This document shows, piece after piece, positions 1 through 4,525 of a stretch of DNA of 5,011 nt. Where the stretch lies: positions 1-5,011 of the forward strand of contig JAFYPS010000176.1 in NCBI GenBank assembly GCA_017547395.1, read 5' to 3'. Under the pieces are notes generated by a model. It ran no database searches. It saw nothing but the letters and a program-made list of their open reading frames with translations, and was not told the DNA's origin. Source of the DNA: Clostridia bacterium (lineage in GTDB: Bacteria > Bacillota_A > Clostridia > Oscillospirales > CAG-272). Within the stretch, counting starts at the first letter, position 1. The number at the start of each line of letters is the position of its first letter. Both the position numbers and the translations under genes were made by a program.

Positions 1-1955
1 AGCATAGCCATCTTAGCAAAAAAGCCCTTGATTTCATCGATAAGCTGTTCTTTCTTGCCCCATAAAGACAAAAGCTCCATACGGATATAGATACCCATAA
101 TAGCATTCAGCTTTTCCACGCCGTCAATTCCCTCTCCGTACGGACCGAATTTCTCAAGAACCGTTTTGAAAAGTTCGCCGTGGCTCTCTTTGTCTGCTAT
201 ACCGCAAAAGAATGCGTAGTGCTGACAGACCTCGGAAACATCATCCTGAACAGTAATACTGCCATCCTCATTTCGCACCGCCCAGTCACAAAACATCCTG
301 CCGTTAAAAGACATCTGAATTATCTTTTCTTTGACCGATGCGGCCTTGAGCCCACATTCTGCATCGCCAAAAAGCCCTGCAACTATCTCGAGGGTGCGCA
401 CGTAAAGCATATTACTCGGGAAATTTATCCCTTTTGTCCATTTATTCGCCCTTGACCACTCAATAAAGTTCCAACCGCCAAGTCTTTCAAGCAGTCCGTA
501 CTCGTTTTCATAGGGTTTGAAATAATCAAGAATTCCGTAAACGGTTTTCCGATAATCTTCTATATTTGCGCTCTTGTTTCTTTCAACATACTGTTCAAGC
601 TGAAGCACAAACCAAAGCGCCCACTGCGGAATATAGTTGCCGTTAGGGTGGTCTGAAGGATAGCACATAGGAAGCATACCTTGCGGCAGCTCGGGGGTAT
701 CTGCAAGAACAAAGTTTTCTATAAAGTCGTCCTCAACGTCGGTATTTCCCGTAAGCGCATAAAGCGACTGCGAAGAAAAATAACTGTCTCCGATATATCC
801 GCCGCGTTCACGCGACGGGCAGTCCATAAATATACCGAGAGTGTTGCATCTTGCAGAGTTGCACGCAGCACTGTAAATCTTTTGCAGAGTTTCGTCGCCG
901 CAGTTAAGGATAGGCGGATTCTTTATCGGATTTATTGCCTTTATCACGTCCGCCGAACGTATTTTAATACTACCCTCTACGGCAAAGACGGCAAAATACT
1001 TGAAGCCATACACCTCAAAGCTTGTAAACTCTGTTTTATCCCGAGGAGCTACAGAAATAATATTGAAGTTTTCAAGACCGTCAATATCAAATTTTCCGTC
1101 TATCAGTTTTTCATCGAATACAATGAAGAATCTGCTATCCTCACTCGCGTCAAATTTTAAACTCATCGAGCCCGCGGTATTGCTTTCGCATTCAAATACG
1201 GCGTATTCTCCCTTTTCAAGCGACAAAGGAAGAGGTTGCTCACAGGGCAAAACATTATACTCAAAATCAGCGAACTCTTTTATAGGAAGAGCAGTAATTT
1301 CAGAAAGTGCAAACCCGTCTATATTCTCGCCGATTCTGTCCGTCGCGCCCTGATAGCTTGGTATCGGCCAGTCTCTGTCGCACACGGCAAACTCACCTTT
1401 TGCATATGCTTTTGCAATTCTTTCGACCTGCATATCGGGAAGCGGTGCTTTTCTTTCAAGATATTTTATATCAAGGTCGAGCGTGTCAACCTCGCACTCT
1501 CTGTCTGCTCTCGAAAAATCCCATACTTCTGTAAAATGGCGCTGAAAAGAATAGCGAAGAACTTTTTTCTCTCTTGAAACAAGTTCTTTTCCTATAAAAT
1601 CGTATCCTGTAGCGGCAATACACTTATCGCCATCGAATATTTCAGCCTGAATAAAACTCTTTTGCTTTATATGCGAGTATGCACGGCAGTTGTACCCCGC
1701 CGCCTCAATTGTGATAAAATTCTGCTTGCCTTTTGCGGCATTAATTGGGAGAATATCCACCCTCGCGTACCCTTTTGGCGCAGGGGAAGGACCGTAAAGA
1801 ACACAAACGCCGTTAAGCCACACCTTATAGACCGTGGCACCTGTGATTCTGAGGCTGAGGTTTTCAGTGCCGAAAAAAGTTGCGGAAAACTCTGCCTGAA
1901 CGTTCATTTCGTTTTCTTTACCGGAAAGCCATATAGGTCTTGCCTTTAAAAACAT
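1..1955 (-). CDS. Alpha-L-rhamnosidase-like glycoside hydrolase (GH78 type), C-terminus off window
   Basis: Reading the minus strand from ATG at 1955 gives 651 codons with no stop, running off the left edge. Family GH78 enzymes release terminal alpha-L-rhamnose from plant polysaccharides or glycosides with inversion. The clearest signature is DCPSRERGGYIGD at residues 378-390. Its D378, E383 and D390 keep the +5 and +12 spacing of the Asp/Glu/Asp triad described for the Bacillus rhamnosidase RhaB, where the Glu acts as general acid. An N-terminal beta-sandwich segment carries a Y-x-V-W-L-N-G motif followed by Y-G-P, as usual upstream of the six-hairpin (alpha/alpha) barrel. GGWNFIEW (residues 493-500) lies at the position of the family's conserved Trp-rich barrel segment. 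No signal peptide is visible, so the enzyme is probably cytoplasmic and acts on imported oligosaccharides. GGGGAG eight bases upstream supports this ATG. The predicted catalytic base lies just beyond the edge. Activity on rhamnose is inferred from the family. Confidence 0.88.
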   Translation of the reverse strand, partial: MFLKARPIWLSGKENEMNVQAEFSATFFGTENLSLRITGATVYKVWLNGVCVLYGPSPAPKGYARVDILPINAAKGKQNFITIEAAGYNCRAYSHIKQKSFIQAEIFDGDKCIAATGYDFIGKELVSREKKVLRYSFQRHFTEVWDFSRADRECEVDTLDLDIKYLERKAPLPDMQVERIAKAYAKGEFAVCDRDWPIPSYQGATDRIGENIDGFALSEITALPIKEFADFEYNVLPCEQPLPLSLEKGEYAVFECESNTAGSMSLKFDASEDSRFFIVFDEKLIDGKFDIDGLENFNIISVAPRDKTEFTSFEVYGFKYFAVFAVEGSIKIRSADVIKAINPIKNPPILNCGDETLQKIYSAACNSARCNTLGIFMDCPSRERGGYIGDSYFSSQSLYALTGNTDVEDDFIENFVLADTPELPQGMLPMCYPSDHPNGNYIPQWALWFVLQLEQYVERNKSANIEDYRKTVYGILDYFKPYENEYGLLERLGGWNFIEWSRANKWTKGINFPSNMLYVRTLEIVAGLFGDAECGLKAASVKEKIIQMSFNGRMFCDWAVRNEDGSITVQDDVSEVCQHYAFFCGIADKESHGELFKTVLEKFGPYGEGIDGVEKLNAIMGIYIRMELLSLWGKKEQLIDEIKGFFAKMAM

Positions 1956-1963
1956 CCTGCTCA

Positions 1964-1969
1964 CTCCCC
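1964..1969 (-). promoter_or_regulatory. Ribosome binding site of the rhamnosidase gene
   Basis: GGGGAG on the minus strand lies eight bases before the ATG at 1955. It decides the start: an in-frame GTG at 1964-1962 directly abuts this motif and would have no room for ribosome binding. Confidence 0.75.
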
Positions 1970-1988
1970 ATAAAGTATCTTTCGGTTT

Positions 1989-2007
1989 ATTATAAAGACT
2001 GTATAAT
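1989..2007. promoter_or_regulatory. Candidate operator palindrome over the -10 region
   Basis: ATTATAAAGACTGTATAAT is a 19-bp palindrome with nine-base arms around a central A and a single mismatched pair. One arm is the -10 hexamer of the rhamnosidase promoter; the other lies in the spacer. A repressor dimer bound here would block RNA polymerase, which would suit a sugar-inducible gene. No regulator can be assigned. Because the arms are AT-rich and one is a consensus -10, chance symmetry remains possible. Confidence 0.35.
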
Positions 2008-2018
2008 CCGGATGTCAC
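1989..2018 (-). promoter_or_regulatory. Sigma-A-type promoter of the rhamnosidase gene
   Basis: On the minus strand, GTGACA (2018-2013, five of six matches to TTGACA) is followed after 18 bases by a perfect TATAAT (1994-1989). Transcription would start near 1982, giving a leader of about 27 bases that contains the GGGGAG ribosome binding site. Element A begins only five bases upstream of the -35 hexamer. The spacer and -10 overlap a near-perfect palindrome that could be an operator. Confidence 0.65.
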
Positions 2019-2023
2019 GCACC

Positions 2024-2148
2024 AAAGGCTCCCTTGTGTAAAGGGAGCTGTCAGCGTAGCTGACTGAGGGATTGTTTACTTTATTCATTTACAACCCCTC
2101 CGAGTTTGCTTTGCAAACCCACCTCCCCTTACACAGGGGAGGCTTTTT
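2024..2148. repeat. Palindromic intergenic repeat, element A (MITE-like, non-coding)
   Basis: The outer ends are imperfect inverted repeats of about 25 bases: the left end (AAAGGCTCCCTTGTGTAAAG...) matches the reverse complement of the right end (...CTTACACAGGGGAGGCTTT) with a few mismatches. Inside are stacked hairpins: GCTCCCTT/AAGGGAGC (2028-2048), GTCAGC/GCTGAC (2050-2064), a pairing of 2066-2075 with 2091-2100, GTTTGC/GCAAAC (2104-2118) and CCTCCCCT/AGGGGAGG (2122-2142). The last is followed by CTTTTT and so resembles a plus-strand terminator. No coding capacity or transposase is present; any mobility would need an enzyme supplied elsewhere. It lies between the small membrane-protein gene and the rhamnosidase promoter, where it could insulate the two units. 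It is clearly related to element B (shared ccgag-hairpin-acccacct right half). Confidence 0.8.
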
Positions 2149-2171
2149 GTCCCTTGTATATCAAACATTAT
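2141..2171 (+). repeat. 31-bp direct repeat, copy 1
   Basis: GGCTTTTTGTCCCTTG (2141-2156) and the following bases to 2171 recur without mismatch at 2754-2784. The repeat starts in the terminal hairpin of element A and extends about 23 bases past the T-run. The element boundary may therefore lie further right than the hairpins suggest, or the segment between the copies was duplicated or inserted. Confidence 0.9.
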
Positions 2172-2196
2172 GATTTTGTCAAGTCAGGGACAAAAA
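2144..2196. repeat. Inverted repeat between element A end and small-gene 3' end
   Basis: TTTTTGTCCCT (2144-2154) is the exact reverse complement of AGGGACAAAAA (2186-2196), giving an 11-bp stem with a 31-base loop just after the stop codon of the small membrane-protein gene. A smaller alternative hairpin, TTTTGTC/GACAAAA (2174-2195), uses the same right arm. Either could shape the 3' end of that gene's transcript, though neither has a T-tract after it on the minus strand. Only this copy of the 31-bp repeat has such a partner. Confidence 0.5.
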
Positions 2197-2200
2197 AGAT

Positions 2201-2614
2201 TTAGTGACCTCTTAAATCCAAATAATAGAATGGTGCACTTTTAGCATACACTAACACATAATATTTTTTTGAGTTATCTGTAACATATTTTGAAAATTGT
2301 CTGTTTATTTTGGTTTCAAAGTGTAATTCTTCAAAAGGTAAAACTTCGTATGCATTCGGAAATTTATCCTTCACAATTTCTTTTTGATATTCTGTTTCAA
2401 TTAAAGCAGTTACTATCAAATATGTATGATCACCATTCGCAACATTCCCACAACCGTTTAATGTATCTATCATACTAATATCATCAACTTCAGCAATAAC
2501 TTTTTCAACCTCTATCTTATATTGTTCGCACGCAAGATCATCAACCCAATATGGTATACACAAACATATAATAATAACTAATGCTATTAAACCCCAAATG
2601 ATTATTTTCTTCAA
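2201..2614 (-). CDS. Unrecognised small membrane-anchored protein (137 aa)
   Basis: I do not recognise this protein. The chosen start is TTG at 2614, seven bases after AAAGGAAG, giving MKKIIIWGLIALVIIICLC and onward. Residues 4-22 form one hydrophobic helix with lysines before it and two aspartates after it, as expected for a signal-anchor with the C-terminal 110 residues outside the cell. Cysteines 17 and 19 do not sit in a proper lipobox. Cysteines 29 and 55 are in the exposed part; C55 lies in a Gly/Asn-rich turn (NGCGNVANGDH), followed by a probable strand-rich domain with several aromatic residues. The frame stays open upstream to an ATG at 2731, but those 39 codons are inside repeat element B and look spurious. 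GC is about 28%, far below both neighbours, hinting at foreign origin or weak constraint. The gene is monocistronic by its own promoter. Confidence 0.6.
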   Translation of the reverse strand: MKKIIIWGLIALVIIICLCIPYWVDDLACEQYKIEVEKVIAEVDDISMIDTLNGCGNVANGDHTYLIVTALIETEYQKEIVKDKFPNAYEVLPFEELHFETKINRQFSKYVTDNSKKYYVLVYAKSAPFYYLDLRGH

Positions 2615-2621
2615 ACTATCA

Positions 2622-2629
2622 CTTCCTTT
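2622..2629 (-). promoter_or_regulatory. Ribosome binding site fixing a TTG start
   Basis: AAAGGAAG on the minus strand lies seven bases before TTG 2614. Element B begins at 2631, so the site directly abuts the repeat. This spacing and the hydrophobic helix that follows are the reasons for preferring TTG over the ATG codons at 2704 and 2731. Confidence 0.65.
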
Positions 2630-2630
2630 C

Positions 2631-2761
2631 AAGGCTTCTCCTTGAGGAGAGGCTCCACCGCAGGCGGTGGTGAGGTGTAGATTGCGAAAGCAATCGTTAT
2701 TCATTTCCACCTCATCCGAGTTGCTTCGCAACCCACCTTCCCCTCAAGGGGAAGGCTTTTT
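2631..2761. repeat. Palindromic intergenic repeat, element B (relative of A)
   Basis: Same architecture as element A with different hairpin sequences: TCTCC/GGAGA (2637-2650), CCACCGC/GCGGTGG (2655-2670), GATTGC-GAAA-GCAATC with a GNRA-type loop (2680-2695), GTTGC/GCAAC (2720-2732), and CCTTCCCC-TCAA-GGGGAAGG (2736-2755) followed by CTTTTT. The outer ends AAGGCTTCTCCTTGAGGAG and the reverse complement of the last hairpin form imperfect terminal inverted repeats. It lies between the promoter and the Shine-Dalgarno site of the small membrane-protein gene, so it would be transcribed as a structured leader. Several base-pair arms differ from A on both sides at once, which suggests pairing is what is conserved. 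No protein is encoded. Confidence 0.8.
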
Positions 2762-2784
2762 GTCCCTTGTATATCAAACATTAT
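2754..2784 (+). repeat. 31-bp direct repeat, copy 2
   Basis: Exact match to 2141-2171, 613 bp away in the same orientation, again starting in the terminal hairpin of its element and running past it. The next base differs (G at 2172, A at 2785), then ATT matches again. The A at 2785 completes a TATAAT on the minus strand that copy 1 lacks. Recombination between the copies would delete the small membrane-protein gene and one element. Confidence 0.9.
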
Positions 2785-2809
2785 AATTCGTGTACGATTT
2801 AGATGTCAT
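2780..2809 (-). promoter_or_regulatory. Putative promoter of the small membrane-protein gene
   Basis: On the minus strand, ATGACA (2809-2804, five of six to consensus) is followed after 18 bases by TATAAT (2785-2780). Transcription starting near 2773 would give a leader of about 159 bases made almost entirely of element B. The -10 overlaps the end of the 31-bp repeat. The hexamers, the TGACATC context and the 18-base spacer resemble the rhamnosidase promoter. Confidence 0.55.
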
Positions 2810-2835
2810 GCTGTCTCTTTTTGTTTCTTTAAAAC

Positions 2836-2958
2836 AGCTAAATTAAATTCGCCTTATAGCTGACCGCAGGTCAATTTAGCTACAAAGTAATTTAGCGTGC
2901 ACCAGCACATTCAGCTCGCCGTCAGGCGAATTTAGCTGAATTCAACTTTGTTGAATTC
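2836..2958. repeat. Hairpin-mosaic repeat, element C
   Basis: A non-coding stretch unlike A and B. The arms 2836-2853 and 2925-2937 pair (AGCTAAATT...CGCC with GGCGAATTTAGCT, the left arm carrying five extra bases, a doubled AAATT). Between and after them lie hairpins TGACC/GGTCA (2861-2873), GTGC/GCAC (2897-2908), TCGCC/GGCGA (2916-2929) and a perfect GAATTCAAC arm pair with a three-base loop (2938-2958). AATTTAGC recurs at 2873, 2889 and 2929, with its complement at 2837. The element fills most of the gap between the two divergent promoters at 2780-2809 and 2999-3027. The pattern is that of a dispersed palindromic repeat; other genomic copies are expected but cannot be seen here. Confidence 0.7.
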
Positions 2959-2998
2959 ATTATATCACCTTGCATCTTATTAAACAAGCACTTTTTAT

Positions 2999-3027
2999 TT
3001 GACATAGCGAAAACCGGATGCTAAAAT
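2999..3027 (+). promoter_or_regulatory. Promoter of the MATE transporter gene
   Basis: TTGACA (2999-3004) is a perfect -35 hexamer, followed after 17 bases by TAAAAT (3022-3027, five of six to TATAAT). Initiation about seven bases downstream, near A3034, would leave a leader of only about 13 bases, with the Shine-Dalgarno sequence at its extreme 5' end. Confidence 0.75.
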
Positions 3028-3031
3028 ATAG

Positions 3032-3038
3032 AAAGGAG
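3032..3038 (+). promoter_or_regulatory. Ribosome binding site fixing a GTG start
   Basis: AAAGGAG ends eight bases before GTG 3047, ideal spacing. The ATG at 3039 directly abuts it and reaches a stop after three codons, so GTG is the start. Confidence 0.85.
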
Positions 3039-3046
3039 ATGATTTT

Positions 3047-4495
3047 GTGAACAATAATTCTGCGCAGGATGCGAAATTTATAAAAATGACTACAGAGCCT
3101 ATTGAAAAGCTGATTTCAAAGCTTGCCGTACCTACGGTTATCAGTATGCTCGTTACATCCTTTTACAACCTCGCTGACACGCTTTTCGTCCGCCAGCTTG
3201 AAAATGACAGTATGGTGGCGGCAGTCGGCGTTATTATGCCGCTTATGTCTATTATTCAGGCTTTCGGCTTTTTCTGCGGACACGGCTCTGCAAACTATAT
3301 TTCGCGTGCTTTTGGCAGACGAGACTATAAAAGTGCCGAAAAAATGGCGGCAACAGGCTTTGGCTGTGCGGTTCTTGTCGGACTTGCTATAAGCGTTTTG
3401 GGACTTTTGTTCCGCGAGCCTCTCGTAGTGCTGCTCGGTGCAAAAACTCCGGATACGGTACGCGAAAGCCTCTCGTATATGTTTTACATTCTGCTTGCGA
3501 CTCCGTTTATGATGGGCGCGATAGTTATTAACAACCAACTCCGTATGCAGGGAAACGCGTTCTTTGCAATGATAGGTCTCACCTCGGGAGCAATTTTAAA
3601 TATAATCCTCGACCCGCTGCTCATTTTTGCAAAGGGCGACGTGATTTTCGGCGGTTCAATAACAATTCCGTTCGGCTTTGGTCTTGGTGTCGCCGGTGCG
3701 GCTATTGCAACGGGTGCAAGCCAGATAGTAAGCTTTATTTTGCTTGCAATAGCTATGCAAAAAAGTGACAACGTAAAAATCAATCTCAAGAAATTCACGC
3801 CTAATAAGTACTATTTAGGCGGAATTATTGAAGGAGGTCTTCCCTCCCTTGCAAGACAGGGACTTGGAAGTGTTGCAACAACCTGCCTGAATAATTCCAT
3901 CGGTTTCTTTGTCGCTCCCGCTATGATAGATGCGGCTCAGGCGGCAATGACGGGAACCTCAAGAATTATGATGTTCCTATACTCTGCGATAATCGGTTTC
4001 GGTCAGGGCTTTCAGCCCGTGTGCGGATTCAACTACGGTGCAAAAATGTATGACCGCGTAATCAAAGCGTATTATTTCTGCATCAGGGTGGCATTTATCA
4101 TACTTCTCTGCATCTCGGTTCTTGGTATTATTTTTGCATGTCCTGTAACAAATATAGTTGCGGGAAGCAGCGAAACCTCGGCAAGAATCGCGGCGTTTGC
4201 ACTGCGCGCACAGCTCTCGGTATTTCCTCTTATGGCGTGGGTTACGATGAGCAATATGATGCTGCAGAATATCGGCAAAACCGCGCGTGCAACTCTTGTT
4301 GCAATGCTTCGTAACGGCATTGCATTTATCCCCGCGGTTATGCTTCTTCCGCTCTTAGCCGAAGCGCTCGGCATATCGGGACTTATGGGCATTCAGTTTG
4401 CGCAGCCGATTGCCGACTTTGTTTCTTTTGCAATCTCAGCCCCTATTGGCAGAGCCGCGATAAATGAAATGAGAAAAGAACTTAACAGTCTGTAA
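3047..4495 (+). CDS. MATE-family multidrug/metabolite efflux transporter (MepA-like)
   Basis: This is a complete 482-residue inner-membrane protein, within the usual 440-490 for the family, with about 12 hydrophobic helices in two six-helix halves. MATE proteins export cationic drugs or metabolites using a sodium or proton gradient. Visible family features are the N-terminal PTVISMLVTSFYNLADTLFV helix (29-48), the loop GHGSANYISRAFGRRDYKSA after helix 2 (78-97), NNQLRMQGN (162-170), GAILNIILDPLLIF (181-194) with the conserved Asp189, GVAGAAIATG at 214-223, and in the second half GFGQGFQPVCGFNYGAKMYDRV (317-338). These resemble the MepA-like branch of Firmicutes more than NorM. GTG start with AAAGGAG. 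It has its own strong promoter and a terminator immediately after the stop, so it is monocistronic. The substrate cannot be inferred. The convergent AraC-type gene is a possible regulator only by proximity. Confidence 0.95.
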   Translation: MNNNSAQDAKFIKMTTEPIEKLISKLAVPTVISMLVTSFYNLADTLFVRQLENDSMVAAVGVIMPLMSIIQAFGFFCGHGSANYISRAFGRRDYKSAEKMAATGFGCAVLVGLAISVLGLLFREPLVVLLGAKTPDTVRESLSYMFYILLATPFMMGAIVINNQLRMQGNAFFAMIGLTSGAILNIILDPLLIFAKGDVIFGGSITIPFGFGLGVAGAAIATGASQIVSFILLAIAMQKSDNVKINLKKFTPNKYYLGGIIEGGLPSLARQGLGSVATTCLNNSIGFFVAPAMIDAAQAAMTGTSRIMMFLYSAIIGFGQGFQPVCGFNYGAKMYDRVIKAYYFCIRVAFIILLCISVLGIIFACPVTNIVAGSSETSARIAAFALRAQLSVFPLMAWVTMSNMMLQNIGKTARATLVAMLRNGIAFIPAVMLLPLLAEALGISGLMGIQFAQPIADFVSFAISAPIGRAAINEMRKELNSL

Positions 4496-4525
4496 AAAAA
4501 ACTCTGCCGAAAGGCAGAGTTTTTC
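4494..4525. terminator. Bidirectional intrinsic terminator between convergent genes
   Basis: A perfect stem ACTCTGCC/GGCAGAGT closed by a GAAA loop (4501-4520) is flanked by an A-run on the left and TTTTT on the right, so the stem can extend by further A-T pairs. Read on plus it ends the MATE transcript directly after its stop codon. Read on minus it ends the AraC-type transcript, whose stop codon abuts it, with a longer run of eight T. Confidence 0.92.

Noticed and set aside
180..1949. Several plus-strand open frames across the left third of the window.
   Set aside because: They lie antisense to a continuous 651-codon minus-strand gene with family motifs, and their translations are rich in basic and aromatic residues with no recognisable domain.
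2002..2007. Plus-strand TATAAT as a divergent promoter reading into element A.
   Set aside because: No -35-like hexamer lies 16-18 bases upstream, and the motif is explained by the palindrome with the minus-strand -10.
2290..2478. Plus-strand open frame of 62 codons opposite the small membrane protein.
   Set aside because: No convincing ribosome binding site or promoter, and it is antisense to the better supported frame.
2552..2614. Lipoprotein signal in the small membrane protein (Cys17 or Cys19).
   Set aside because: The residues before each Cys (III and CL) lack the small Gly/Ala/Ser expected at -1 of a lipobox; a signal-anchor explains the segment better.
2615..2731. In-frame N-terminal extension of the small membrane protein beginning at ATG 2731 (or ATG 2704).
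   Set aside because: These 39 codons lie entirely in palindromic element B, lack a Shine-Dalgarno site and would place a charged, low-complexity segment before a typical signal-anchor; the TTG at 2614 has a good ribosome binding site.
2024..2958. Possible CRISPR array or tRNA-like genes among the repeated hairpins.
   Set aside because: There are no regularly spaced identical repeats with unique spacers, and no hairpin set has the tRNA arm spacing or a T-arm consensus.
3039..3050. Mini-frame ATGATTTTGTGA overlapping the GTG start of the transporter, resembling a coupled leader peptide.
   Set aside because: Its ATG directly abuts GGAG with no spacing, so it is unlikely to be translated.
3116..4392. 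Minus-strand and alternative-frame open frames inside the transporter gene.
   Set aside because: All are shadows of the MATE reading frame, without ribosome binding sites or family motifs.
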